This document shows, piece by piece, positions 34,340-43,255 of a stretch of DNA of 64,000 nt. This DNA comes from Clostridiales bacterium. Lineage in GTDB: Bacteria; Bacillota; Clostridia; Saccharofermentanales; Saccharofermentanaceae. The translations under genes were made by a program, and so were the position numbers. The stretch is taken from positions 1 to 64,000 of the forward strand of contig JAFZHS010000004.1 of the NCBI GenBank assembly GCA_017554745.1. Reading direction: 5' to 3'. A model generated the notes under the pieces. It made no database searches, had not been told where the DNA came from, and worked only from the letters and a program-made list of their open reading frames with translations. The first letter of the stretch is position 1. Each line of letters opens with the position of its first letter.

Positions 34340-35017
34340 ATGAATAAATTCAGAAAGAACAGAAAAGGTTTTACCTTAGTCGAAATGATCCTGTCACTAG
34401 CAATTATCTGCTTGTTGGGTGGTGTTATTGCCGGTGTATGTGCTGCGATCTCCAATTCATTTGGTACGACATATAATATCGATGACTCAACAGACTACGC
34501 CATGTTATATGGTAAGGGCTTTGAGAATTCCTTCCTTGTAAACACACAGGGTAACGGTGCTTCAGGTAATACCTGGGAATGGTGGGTAGATTCCGGAAGT
34601 GCGATTCCTTATCTTAAGATGAGGACAAATACTCCCAATAAGACGATCAATGTCTTCGAGCCTAAGATGATCGGCAACAAGACCACAGATTCCAAGTGGA
34701 AGATCTATATGTTCTACAGATTTAATGACTCTACTGCTACAGTAGATTACAAGATCTTCATCAAGGATAATTACGCTAAGACACCTTATGTCTATGTTTA
34801 CGAAGACAGCTTCTGGGTACCTCAGTTTGAGAAGCGTGCAGAGTATGCCGGCGTAGGCACTTCCAGAACTGTAAAAGTAAGCGGAAATGCTATGAGCGAA
34901 GATACATTCAAGAACACATATCATTTCACTGAAGATGAGTACAAGACTGTTAAGAAGTTCGTAGATGATCCGGCTAACGCAGGCTTTGGTTCAATTATCA
35001 AATATACCTGGGGCTGA
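34340..35017 (+). CDS. Type IV prepilin-like minor pilin (225 aa)
   Basis: Leader MNKFRKNRKG with G|FTLVE and a helix (MILSLAIICLLGGVIAGVCAA). The outer domain of about 190 residues is rich in Tyr, Trp and Lys with beta strands (KWKIYMFYRFN; TVDYKIFIKDNY; YVYVYEDSFWV). It is probably a minor pilin working with the 201-residue one. GGGGGA lies before the ATG. A GGCTGTC-type terminator ends the unit 20 bases downstream. Confidence 0.82.
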   Translation: MNKFRKNRKGFTLVEMILSLAIICLLGGVIAGVCAAISNSFGTTYNIDDSTDYAMLYGKGFENSFLVNTQGNGASGNTWEWWVDSGSAIPYLKMRTNTPNKTINVFEPKMIGNKTTDSKWKIYMFYRFNDSTATVDYKIFIKDNYAKTPYVYVYEDSFWVPQFEKRAEYAGVGTSRTVKVSGNAMSEDTFKNTYHFTEDEYKTVKKFVDDPANAGFGSIIKYTWG

Positions 35018-35039
35018 TATTTCAGATTAAATAAGTTCA

Positions 35040-35068
35040 GGGCTGTCTCAAATGAGGCAGCCCTTTTT
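35040..35068 (+). terminator. Terminator of the minor pilin unit
   Basis: Ten-base stem GGGCTGTCTC/GAGGCAGCCC with one G-U pair, loop AAAT, then TTTTT. It is almost the same hairpin as at 22427. Confidence 0.92.
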
Positions 35069-35075
35069 CTTGCAA

Positions 35076-35105
35076 TTGGATATATAACTTTAGATTTGAT
35101 AGAAT
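35076..35105 (+). promoter_or_regulatory. Promoter of the coaW operon
   Basis: TTGGAT, an 18-base spacer and TAGAAT with a TGA extension just before it, about 30 bases from the coaW start. Confidence 0.5.
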
Positions 35106-35136
35106 TACCTAATTAAACATAAGGAAGATAACCGCC

Positions 35137-35964
35137 ATGAAGATTAAAGTCGGTCTTGATATTGGAGGCAGTACGACTAAGATAGTCGGAATGCAGGAAG
35201 GAAAGATCATCGCGAGAGCGATCGTTAAAGCTGCAGATCCTGTTACATCTGCTTTCGGTGCTGTCGGAAAGCTCATTAACGATAATTCAATCTCCGTAAA
35301 TGACATTGAGCAGATCAACATAACAGGCGTAGGCTCAGGTTTCCCGCAGGCCCCGATCCTCGGGATCAGGACAGTCGCGGTCGAAGAGTTCAAGGCTACG
35401 GGGCTTGGCGGCCTTTATCTGTCTGGCTTAGATCATGCTGTAGTAGTCAGCATGGGTACAGGTACGGCTTATCTTGAAGCAACGAAAGAAAACGTAAGAC
35501 ACATTATCGGTTCAGGCGTAGGCGGCGGAACTTTAGTCGGTTTAGGTCTGGCGGTAGCAGGGACTTCTGATGCGGTCAAGCTCTCTGACATGGCTACGGC
35601 CGGAGATGTATTGAAGTGTGACCTTACGATCGGCGATATCACCAGGAACGGCGTCACCGGACTTCCTATGAATGTTACGGCATCTAACTTCGGTAAGGCT
35701 GCTGAAGATCTTTCCAGGGAAGATAAGATGGCAGGAGTATTTAATCTCGTTTACCAGTCTATCGGTACGGTTGCCGTAATGGCTTCAAGACAGTGCGGAC
35801 TAAAAGACATAGTCTTCACCGGCCAGTTAACTGATCTTAAGGAGTGCCAGACATATCTTCTTCCTTTCGAAGACCTTTACGGGGTAAACATGATTATTCC
35901 CGAAGATGCGGTTTATGCCACGGCTCTCGGAAGCTGTCTTGCAGAAGGGCAGGATAACAAGTGA
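35137..35964 (+). CDS. coaW: Type II pantothenate kinase
   Basis: Phosphorylates pantothenate, the first step of CoA synthesis. The 275-residue length is typical. Actin-fold ATPase motifs: VGLDIGGSTTKIVG (phosphate 1), MGTGTAYL, GSGVGGGTLVGLG (phosphate 2 region) and IVFTGQL with TALGSCLA near the C-terminus. An AAGGAAGATA ribosome site precedes the ATG. Its stop overlaps the GTG start of the next gene. It heads a four-gene overlapping operon ending in hemZ. Confidence 0.92.
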   Translation: MKIKVGLDIGGSTTKIVGMQEGKIIARAIVKAADPVTSAFGAVGKLINDNSISVNDIEQINITGVGSGFPQAPILGIRTVAVEEFKATGLGGLYLSGLDHAVVVSMGTGTAYLEATKENVRHIIGSGVGGGTLVGLGLAVAGTSDAVKLSDMATAGDVLKCDLTIGDITRNGVTGLPMNVTASNFGKAAEDLSREDKMAGVFNLVYQSIGTVAVMASRQCGLKDIVFTGQLTDLKECQTYLLPFEDLYGVNMIIPEDAVYATALGSCLAEGQDNK

Positions 35965-36743
35965 GCGGTAAAGCTAACGTAAAAGAACGCGCCTGGGAGC
36001 TGGATTTCTTAAGAGGAATCGCCCTTATCCTGATGCTCTTTATGCATTTCTCATGGGATGTCAGATATGAGTTCGGCGTTAATGTATTCTCATATCTTGA
36101 GAAGGGCTGGTTCTGGTCGTTCGGCCACCCGGTCATTGTAGTTCTTTTTGTCGGCGTGTCAGGCATATGCTGCACGTTCTCGCGCAGCAATATCAAGAGA
36201 GGATTAAAGCTTCTTGCCGCAGCACTAACGCTCACACTGGTCACATATCTAATCACAAAGTTTGCCGGCATCAACTGCCTTATCATTTTCAATGTTCTGC
36301 ATGTACTGACATGCGGAGTGTTCCTTTATGCGCTTATCTCATTTATTGAGAAAAAGACTAAAGCGAATCCTATGGCTGTAAATGTTATCCTGGGTCTTTT
36401 AGGTCTTTATATCGTCATTTGCGGGTGCGATATCCACTTTATGGATTTTGCTTCGAAGTCCCTGCTGTTCCTGCCTGTAGGTTTTACCATTATGGGAAGC
36501 CCGTCGCAGGCGGATTATATGCCGCTGTTCCCGTGGCTCGGAGTATTCCTTTTGGGATGTGTCATAGGAAGGACCTGTTACAAAGAGAAGAAGACTTTGT
36601 TTACACGCGGTGAGACGATGAAGGCTGTCGCAAGACCAGTCGAATTCATCGGACGTCACTCGCTCATAATCTATCTTGTTCATCAGCCGGTAGTCTACGG
36701 GATCTTATATGTGATCTTCCTTCTTATCGGAAATGCAAAATGA
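35961..36743 (+). CDS. DUF1624/heparan-alpha-glucosaminide acetyltransferase-like membrane protein
   Basis: A 260-residue integral membrane protein with about seven helices. The N-terminus RAWELDFLRGIALILMLFMHFSWD and the later VLFVGVSGICCTFSRSN match the DUF1624 acyltransferase group, and a C-terminal RHSLIIYLVHQPV is a strong family mark. Members are suspected to transfer acyl groups across the membrane; no substrate can be named. Start is GTG at 35961, overlapping the coaW stop (GTGA), so translation is coupled. AGGGCAGG lies upstream. Confidence 0.85.
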   Translation: MSGKANVKERAWELDFLRGIALILMLFMHFSWDVRYEFGVNVFSYLEKGWFWSFGHPVIVVLFVGVSGICCTFSRSNIKRGLKLLAAALTLTLVTYLITKFAGINCLIIFNVLHVLTCGVFLYALISFIEKKTKANPMAVNVILGLLGLYIVICGCDIHFMDFASKSLLFLPVGFTIMGSPSQADYMPLFPWLGVFLLGCVIGRTCYKEKKTLFTRGETMKAVARPVEFIGRHSLIIYLVHQPVVYGILYVIFLLIGNAK

Positions 36744-37930
36744 AGATAAAGTATAAGCTCAACAGGAAAATAGTATCAAAGATCGTACTGCTTGTAGTCT
36801 TAACAGTGCTGTTCGTGGCTGCGCTTATCTGCAATAACTTTATCCCGAGTAAATTTGCTGACTATTACGGCGAAAAGATATTCCCTGCGATATCCTCTTT
36901 TTTTCAAAGTCTTAATATGTTCTTCCAGCATTCCGTAACCGAGAATCTGACTGTTATTCTCGTGCCGGTACTTATCATCGGGTTTATTGCGTGGCTGGTG
37001 ATTCTCATTAAGAAGTTCCTTTCCAAGGGCGCATTGAAATATCTTTATAAGTCTTACAGGAATCTTGTCATCATAGGTCTTATCGCTGCTATCCTTTTCC
37101 AGCTGATGCACGGCATCAATTACAGAAGGACGGACGTGGAAGATGAGCTGGATCTCGTTACGACTGAAGAACTCACTTTTGAACAATATTGTGCTGCTTT
37201 AAGATGGGCATACATCGGAATGATCGAAGCCAGAAGCCATCTCGGCGAAGACTATAACGGCGTCGCGCATATGCAGAATAGTTTTGAGAATTCCTCAACG
37301 TATGCCTGCTCGCTCCTTGATGCTTTCTGCGACCAATATGATATTCCGTTAAGCGAGAACTATCTCCGCGCCAAGCCGGTATCGCTGAGCCATTACTGGA
37401 GCTACACATATATCGTCGGCATGTACGATCCTTTCCTTGGCGAAGCAAATCTTAATACTGATTATATGAGCGTTACGGATTTCCCGCTCACTATATGCCA
37501 TGAGCTTTGTCATGCAAAAGGATATGCCAGTGAGACAGACTGCAATCTTCTGGCAGCTTTGGCCTGCTGTTCGTCGACAAGGCCGGACTTCAGATATGCA
37601 GGTTACTATGATATCTTCTGGAGCATCTATCCCATCGCGGAAGAGTATGGCGACGCGATAGGACAGGCCGTTCCGGCTTACTATGCAACATCCGAGATGG
37701 ATCCTGTTTACAGGGACATGAGAGCATCGGTAATGTACTGGTGCAATATAGATGCCGAGGTAGACGCATTGTATAAGAAGTTCGGAATCGACGTTACCGA
37801 AGTGAGCAACAACGCAAACGATGCGTTCCTCAAGTCCAATGGCGAGGAAGGCGTTCAGTCTTACAATGTCCCGGACAGCATCTATGTAAGGTTCTATCTG
37901 ACCTATGTCGAAGGAGCCGGCGATGCTTGA
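36740..37930 (+). CDS. DUF3810-family membrane metallopeptidase-like protein
   Basis: Three N-terminal membrane helices (about 13-32, 68-90, 107-125) are followed by an outer or cytoplasmic domain of about 270 residues holding a zincin-type motif: H254, E255 and H258 in CHELCHAKGYASE, with E265 as a likely third ligand. DUF3810 proteins share this HExxH, but no substrate is established. The ATG overlaps the previous stop (ATGA), and its own stop overlaps hemZ. The operon context with coaW and hemZ gives no direct clue to its role. Confidence 0.85.
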   Translation: MKIKYKLNRKIVSKIVLLVVLTVLFVAALICNNFIPSKFADYYGEKIFPAISSFFQSLNMFFQHSVTENLTVILVPVLIIGFIAWLVILIKKFLSKGALKYLYKSYRNLVIIGLIAAILFQLMHGINYRRTDVEDELDLVTTEELTFEQYCAALRWAYIGMIEARSHLGEDYNGVAHMQNSFENSSTYACSLLDAFCDQYDIPLSENYLRAKPVSLSHYWSYTYIVGMYDPFLGEANLNTDYMSVTDFPLTICHELCHAKGYASETDCNLLAALACCSSTRPDFRYAGYYDIFWSIYPIAEEYGDAIGQAVPAYYATSEMDPVYRDMRASVMYWCNIDAEVDALYKKFGIDVTEVSNNANDAFLKSNGEEGVQSYNVPDSIYVRFYLTYVEGAGDA

Positions 37931-39341
37931 GGTAATCCTTAAAGGTCACGACAAGTATTACGGCGTATCTGACGTTGTCAGGATGTTCTGCGGCGTTCCG
38001 GAAGAACAGAAAGACGACGGCAGGGTTATAGCGCCTGAAGGACCTGACATTACACTTATTAACGAGCTTTTACCTGACGGACGTTCAATCACTTATTGCG
38101 GTGACAAGGCATATGAATTTAAAGGTGAACTTTTAGAGCCCGGCCGTGAGATCAAGAGATCCCTTTACATGGCTTTGTCTGACATCACCTCGAAAACAAT
38201 GCCCTGGGGCTGTCTTACCGGAATAAGGCCGACGCTCGTTGCTTTGGAAGAAAACAGTCCCGAAGATCTTGAAGAGAAATATTTCGTAAGGCCTGATAAA
38301 GCAAAACTCGCTTTTGAGACTTCTAGGGAAGAGCAGAGGATACTTCAGCTGGTTCCTGAAGACAGCCTGTGCGTTTATGTCGGGATTCCGTTCTGCCCTT
38401 CAAGGTGTGAGTATTGTTCATTCGTATCTTCTGACATCTCCTGCCATATGGACAGGCTAGTCAATTACGAAGCCGCGCTCGAGCGGGAGATCAAAACGAT
38501 CGCATCATCGATCAACAGACCTCTTTCTGCGCTTTATGTCGGAGGCGGTACGCCCACTGTGCTTCAGGATAAAGAATTTACTTCGCTCCTCGACTCAATC
38601 TATTCAAATCTTAAGATCAGTCCCGAGTGTGAGGTCACTGTCGAAGCCGGAAGACCCGATACGATAACAGACGGCAAGCTTGAAGCGATGAGAGACCACG
38701 GCATAACAAGGATATGCATCAATCCGCAGACCATGAGATCTGAGACTCTTTTACGCGTTGGCAGAAAGCATACTGCTGAAGATGTAGTCCGCATTTACCG
38801 TCAGGCATGCGACATGGGATTTGATCTGATCAATATGGATCTTATCGCAGGTCTTCCTTATGAAGATCCCGAAGAGCACGTTGAGTCCACTCAAAAGCTG
38901 ATAGAGCTCGCGCCTGCAAATATCACCGTACACACTCTCTATAAGAAGAGGAGGGCCGCCATGAGCCGCGAGACGGTAATGGATAAAGATAAGACCCGCG
39001 GCACGTTGGATGAGTGCGTAGCAGAGAGCTACAGGCTCTTGGAGGATGCGGGATATCACCCGTACTATATGTACCGCCAGAAGGACACGGGACACGGTCT
39101 TGAGAATACCGGATTTGCGAAGGGCGATACCGGCAATCTTTATAACGTTGCCATGATGAGCGACTGCAGGGATGTGTTGTCATTCGGTGCAGGCGGCATG
39201 AGCAAGAGATGCTTTGCGCAGGAAGGCGAACTTTATAAGCACAGAGTAGAAAGATGCCCGACCATAAAAGATGCTCTTACGTATATCGAAAGAGTAGATG
39301 AGATGGCGGAAAAGAAGATCGCGTTTTTCGGAATGAAATAA
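37923..39341 (+). CDS. hemZ: HemZ-like coproporphyrinogen dehydrogenase (radical SAM)
   Basis: Radical SAM enzyme of the HemN/HemZ group, linked to oxygen-independent coproporphyrinogen oxidation. The N-terminal ~140 residues form the extra domain typical of HemZ (GCLTGIRPT). The radical SAM core has CPSRCEYCSF (C158, C162, C165), the GGGTPT motif and GITRICINPQTM, then DLINMDLIAGLPYE. The SAM-binding loop and C-terminal FGAGGMSKR are present. ATG 37923 with AAGGAG upstream overlaps the DUF3810 stop; the ORF upstream of it is not used. No terminator is visible downstream. True porphyrin activity is uncertain, as HemZ proteins are often of unclear specificity. Confidence 0.88.
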   Translation: MLEVILKGHDKYYGVSDVVRMFCGVPEEQKDDGRVIAPEGPDITLINELLPDGRSITYCGDKAYEFKGELLEPGREIKRSLYMALSDITSKTMPWGCLTGIRPTLVALEENSPEDLEEKYFVRPDKAKLAFETSREEQRILQLVPEDSLCVYVGIPFCPSRCEYCSFVSSDISCHMDRLVNYEAALEREIKTIASSINRPLSALYVGGGTPTVLQDKEFTSLLDSIYSNLKISPECEVTVEAGRPDTITDGKLEAMRDHGITRICINPQTMRSETLLRVGRKHTAEDVVRIYRQACDMGFDLINMDLIAGLPYEDPEEHVESTQKLIELAPANITVHTLYKKRRAAMSRETVMDKDKTRGTLDECVAESYRLLEDAGYHPYYMYRQKDTGHGLENTGFAKGDTGNLYNVAMMSDCRDVLSFGAGGMSKRCFAQEGELYKHRVERCPTIKDALTYIERVDEMAEKKIAFFGMK

Positions 39342-39407
39342 AGCCTGTTGCCGTAGTTTTCAACCAAACTTGCCACAGTTACTCTTCATGCTTTCCTGAA
39401 CAGTAAA

Positions 39408-39426
39408 ATATACTGAATTAGTATAT
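39408..39426. promoter_or_regulatory. Inverted repeat upstream of a lipoprotein gene, candidate operator
   Basis: ATATACT-GAATT-AGTATAT, a perfect 7-bp inverted repeat with a 5-base centre. It ends about 30 bases before the ATG at 39458, in an AT-rich region where the promoter should lie. Confidence 0.35.
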
Positions 39427-39457
39427 ATGCGGATATATAGGTATGGGGAGTTTAAAT

Positions 39458-41713
39458 ATGAAAAAAGCAATCTGTCTGGTTGTTGTATTATCTGTGCTTT
39501 TGGGCACGGCATCCTGCAGCAAAGAAGCATCTGATCCTTCTGTCTCAAATTCAGTGATAGGTCCGGATAATCAGGGATATGTAAGTAAGAACGATTTCCC
39601 TGATGTCGTTAATGCTGACAGTCCCTGGTACGATGCGAAAACAACGTCTGTTGAGGGTGTAGGTTCTGTTACAAATTATTTTGCAGATCCTGATTCAGAC
39701 ACATTTATTTTGGAAAGCTTTAACGATGACACGTATTCAACAGAATATGTTGTTTGCAGCATTGAAGGCGATAAGCGCATGACATTGGGATTAAACGAAC
39801 TCGCAAATGGTGATGACTGGTGTATTGTCTATGACGCGTTCTTTAAAGACGGTTCATGGCATCTTCTTGCAGAGTGTCAAAACGAATGCAGGATTTATGA
39901 TCTTGGAGATAACGGAATAACAAATAAGCAGACGCTCTCTTTCTCATTTCTTAAAGGGCAATACTATATTTGCGAATTGAGGCATATTGATGGCGGGTTC
40001 GTTATGTTTTCGGTGAATACCGAGAACGGGCACAGCACACTTGTTGCTTCTTTATTGGATGATAATTACCAATTGGTCAGTTCGGTCGATACTGTAAATG
40101 CCGATAATTTCCCCGGAATAGCTTATGTGATCCAATGCGGCGAAAAGCAGTTTGAGTTCTTTGTCTATGACGACAAAGAGAGAGTCGCGGATTTTGAGAC
40201 GATGACCTGTTATGAACCGGATAATAAGGAATGGTGTAAGGGAGCTGAAGACTATTGTTTTGTCGGCGGCGAAGTATATGCCAAATGCTATAACGGAGTA
40301 GCCCGTGTCGATTATGAGAATCAGCAGCTGGTCTCTGTCTTTGACTATAACTCCTGTTTTGTGAATAGGAATACTTTGTCAACGGCATATCTTTTATCGG
40401 CAGATCCCCAGAAAATCGTTTTCGGCAGCGAAAAGAGTGATATGACGATGTTCGGGTCTTTGGGATCTTCCTTTGAGATCACAACATTAACGAAGGCTGA
40501 TACAAATCCTAATGTCGGAAAGACCATACTGACGGCAGCATCTGTTAAGTCCGGTCATTATATACCTTATTTTGTGTCAGAGGCTGTTATGAATTTCAAT
40601 ATGACGAGTGAAGACTGCATAATCATGCTCGTCGAAGATTATGACCTCGACAGGTATTCCGATGGCGAGATCTACAGTCTTTATGCGAGCGTAAACGCAT
40701 CTTCGTCGATGTCAGACAGGTTGGCTTTTGATCTTTTGAACGGAGACGGACCGGATATCATTATCGGAGGCTATGACATAGAAATGCTGCATAATGAGGA
40801 TTACCTTATTGATCTGAGCGCGTTAAGCGAAGAGATCCTCCGTGAGAATGAAGGCGTTTACTTTGCCAATGTGTTTGATGCATGCAAAGAAAATGGTGTT
40901 GTGTATGGAATACCTTTGTCTTTTACATTGGATGCTATCGTGACGAATAAATGCAGCAAGAGCAACGGACAAGGTTTTACTTTCGCAGAATACAAGGACT
41001 TCGTCTCAGGTCCTCTTAACGGCGAGGATCCGTTATTTGAACATAACTACGGAGACAAGCTCTCCTGCTTTTCTGCTTTGTTTTCCTGTATGGATGATGA
41101 GTTTATCAGGGATGGCAAGATAGATCTGGATAATGAAGCTTTCAGGCAGCTTTGCGTTTATGTCAAAGACCTTCCTACTTACTATCAGAATGAAGCCAGG
41201 TCGGTCGGAACCGGATGTTTCTTCTATGGTATCGAGAAGTATATTATGATGCGTGACAGTCTGAACGGTTTGGGCGTATACGGCTATCCGTCTTATGACG
41301 GAAGAGGACCCTCTGTCAGAATTAATGATTCGCTGTCTGTAACTACAAATTGCAAAGATGTAAAAGCAGCTTCTGAATTCATTAAGATGGCGTTGACGCC
41401 TGATCTTCAGACAGAAGGAATTAAGCATGACGCAATAATACCGGTTTGCAAGACCGCTTTGGAAGACAGGTTTAAAGTAGAGATAGATCTGTTTAATGAA
41501 GAAAGTACTTTCGGAAGCAGACTGGATTATTCGTTAATCGATGAATATGAGGCCATGGTCGAATCAGCTTCAGGCTGCTCTTCTTTTGATCAGGCTGTAG
41601 TCATCCTGATCTGTGAAGATCTCCAGGCATATCTGGCAGGAGATAAATCCTTGGATGAAGTGATACCGATTATGGAAGACAGGTGCCAGACATTGTTGGA
41701 TCAAAGAGGATAA
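39458..41713 (+). CDS. Lipoprotein with an N-terminal beta-rich domain and a solute-binding-like C-terminal domain
   Basis: A signal peptide (MKKAICLVVVLSVLLGTASC) ends in Cys20, a probable lipidation site, though the -3 residue (Thr) is not ideal. The first ~345 mature residues are beta-rich repeats resembling a propeller-like or sensor region, with no family I recognise. From about residue 366 (YIPYFVSEAVMNFNM) the protein follows the extracellular solute-binding (SBP_bac) layout: DIIIGGYD, VYGIPLSFTLDAIVTN, TFAEYKDFVSG, and SLSVTTNCKDVKAASEFIKM near the end. No ABC permease genes lie nearby. GGGGAG precedes the ATG by seven bases. It faces another lipoprotein gene tail to tail. Confidence 0.65.
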   Translation: MKKAICLVVVLSVLLGTASCSKEASDPSVSNSVIGPDNQGYVSKNDFPDVVNADSPWYDAKTTSVEGVGSVTNYFADPDSDTFILESFNDDTYSTEYVVCSIEGDKRMTLGLNELANGDDWCIVYDAFFKDGSWHLLAECQNECRIYDLGDNGITNKQTLSFSFLKGQYYICELRHIDGGFVMFSVNTENGHSTLVASLLDDNYQLVSSVDTVNADNFPGIAYVIQCGEKQFEFFVYDDKERVADFETMTCYEPDNKEWCKGAEDYCFVGGEVYAKCYNGVARVDYENQQLVSVFDYNSCFVNRNTLSTAYLLSADPQKIVFGSEKSDMTMFGSLGSSFEITTLTKADTNPNVGKTILTAASVKSGHYIPYFVSEAVMNFNMTSEDCIIMLVEDYDLDRYSDGEIYSLYASVNASSSMSDRLAFDLLNGDGPDIIIGGYDIEMLHNEDYLIDLSALSEEILRENEGVYFANVFDACKENGVVYGIPLSFTLDAIVTNKCSKSNGQGFTFAEYKDFVSGPLNGEDPLFEHNYGDKLSCFSALFSCMDDEFIRDGKIDLDNEAFRQLCVYVKDLPTYYQNEARSVGTGCFFYGIEKYIMMRDSLNGLGVYGYPSYDGRGPSVRINDSLSVTTNCKDVKAASEFIKMALTPDLQTEGIKHDAIIPVCKTALEDRFKVEIDLFNEESTFGSRLDYSLIDEYEAMVESASGCSSFDQAVVILICEDLQAYLAGDKSLDEVIPIMEDRCQTLLDQRG

Positions 41714-41773
41714 AACAAGGAAAACTATTTCGGAAAACCAGGGGGAGATATCTCGATTAAAGGCTGTTATCAA

Positions 41774-42979
41774 TCAGCCATATGTAGCGATAAGATCCCC
41801 GCAGGTCGTTGCAAAGTCCGTCAGATACATTAGATCCAGTTCGTTTCCATAGTAAGATTCTATGTAACTGCCGTTCAGCATGATGATGAATTTGCCGTCT
41901 TTGCTGTAGAAAAACGTTCGGATATCGTCCTTAACTAACTCGCCGGCGTCGTAACTGGTCTTATCAATGAGATAGTATGTACCTCGATCTTCCTGTTCAT
42001 ATTTGAAAGGATAAGCATAGTTGTCTGTTGTCCTGTATACCGTGGCATCCAGGTCCTCAATATACAAAGTGCCGTATCGTGTGTCGCTGACAAGGGACTT
42101 ATCCAGTCCGAATCTTGCGGCTACGGCTTCGGCAAATTCCCTGTACTCTGTATCTGTGCTCTCAACGCATTGGATCTCTCTGGGGAGTGTCCTGAAGAAA
42201 GGCCAGTAATACATTATTAATTCGTCATCGAACAGATAATGTTCTTTCCACTCAGTAGTAACTCCGTCGCTGATGTAGCCGGAGCTGGTTGCCAGTGTAT
42301 TCATGAGAGAATAAACATCATACGGATAGAGCTTGAGGAAATCTTCGATGCTTCCGTCATTTACCGTTTCATCTGTGAAACCGGAGAGCTCCATGTAGAG
42401 ATCCGTTGACCATTCCAAAGCATCTCCAAGGATGATGGGCTCGTCCACGCAATCTTCGTTTAGGGTATCGATGAATTCCTGATAACCCTCGGGGAACTCG
42501 TCGAAAATCTCTACAACAACTGATTTGAATGCAGTAGCGGAGCGGTTCTGGCTGCTTGAATCATAAGCATAATAGGCTATCTCGACCCTTCCAAGATAAG
42601 TATGTCCTTTATACTCTTCAGGACTGAGGAGGTTTTCGCCGGAATACCTGAAGGCATCAGGCACGTCGGCTGTCTCAAGATATGAAACGATATAATCGAT
42701 CTTCTCTCTGGAGATATCGAGAAAATACGTATTATCGGAATCTTTGTCCTCTGATCTGCAATATCTAATTTCCCGGAAATAAACATCATTCGGAGAATCA
42801 GTAGCATTAACAAGGTAGATATCCAGATATTCCTCATCAGGATTGCCCGTTACGGAGGTGGAGACAGAATTAACCGGAACAGATTCATCAATATCTGCAA
42901 GCGTACTATCAGGAGCCTTACGGCATCCCGAGAAAACGACAGATGTTAAAAGTAAAAGTGCGACAGTTTGCTTCTTCAT
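41774..42979 (-). CDS. Lipoprotein of unknown function
   Basis: A signal peptide MKKQTVALLLLTSVVFSGC gives a clean lipobox (FSGC). The mature ~380 residues are acidic, rich in Asp, Glu, Tyr and Ser, with alternating strands and helices; I recognise no domain. ATG 42979 has GGGGG nine bases upstream on the minus strand; the GTG at 42985 is too close. It converges on the solute-binding-like lipoprotein across 60 bases, and the two may act on related substrates, but only position suggests this. No clear terminator lies between them. Confidence 0.65.
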   Translation of the reverse strand: MKKQTVALLLLTSVVFSGCRKAPDSTLADIDESVPVNSVSTSVTGNPDEEYLDIYLVNATDSPNDVYFREIRYCRSEDKDSDNTYFLDISREKIDYIVSYLETADVPDAFRYSGENLLSPEEYKGHTYLGRVEIAYYAYDSSSQNRSATAFKSVVVEIFDEFPEGYQEFIDTLNEDCVDEPIILGDALEWSTDLYMELSGFTDETVNDGSIEDFLKLYPYDVYSLMNTLATSSGYISDGVTTEWKEHYLFDDELIMYYWPFFRTLPREIQCVESTDTEYREFAEAVAARFGLDKSLVSDTRYGTLYIEDLDATVYRTTDNYAYPFKYEQEDRGTYYLIDKTSYDAGELVKDDIRTFFYSKDGKFIIMLNGSYIESYYGNELDLMYLTDFATTCGDLIATYG

Positions 42980-43049
42980 AAACACAATCCCCCACGGTTT
43001 ATTCAGATACCATTAATACAGATAACGAGGAATTATTGTTGCATATAAA

Positions 43050-43082
43050 TATATATTTAACGACCGGCTCTAATGCCGGTCG
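43050..43082 (-). terminator. Terminator following tRNA-Pro
   Basis: Perfect 8-bp stem CGACCGGC/GCCGGTCG with a 6-base loop, ten bases past the encoded CCA. On the minus strand it is followed by an AT-rich, only moderately T-rich run. It may also act on the plus strand. Confidence 0.6.
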
Positions 43083-43092
43083 TTTATTATTC

Positions 43093-43168
43093 TGGTCGAG
43101 GTGACAAGACTCGAACTTGCGACCCCATGCTCCCAAAGCACGTACGCTACCAACTGCGCTACACCTCG
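43093..43168 (-). tRNA. tRNA-Pro (anticodon TGG)
   Basis: Read on the minus strand: the acceptor stem CGAGGTG/CACCTCG, a D-arm AGCGCAGTTGGTAGCG, an anticodon loop TTTGGGA between CGTGC and GCATG (anticodon TGG), and a T-arm with GTTCGAGTC. The discriminator A is followed by an encoded CCA. It has a good promoter of its own and a downstream hairpin. Confidence 0.97.
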
Positions 43169-43183
43169 TTGTCTACGGCGGTA

Positions 43184-43212
43184 ATTATATATGTTTTGGG
43201 AATTATCTGCAA
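43184..43212 (-). promoter_or_regulatory. Promoter of tRNA-Pro
   Basis: On the minus strand: TTGCAG, a 17-base spacer and perfect TATAAT, ending 15 bases before the tRNA 5' end. Its -35 overlaps the tail of the terminator of the XRE gene upstream. Confidence 0.75.
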
Positions 43213-43241
43213 ATAAGAAGAGCGCCTGAACCATCAGGCGC
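43210..43241 (-). terminator. Terminator of the DUF2975/XRE operon
   Basis: Eight-base perfect stem GCGCCTGA/TCAGGCGC on the minus strand with a 4-base loop, followed by a T-rich run (TCTTCTTATTT). Confidence 0.75.
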
Positions 43242-43255
43242 CCCATAATCTATTC

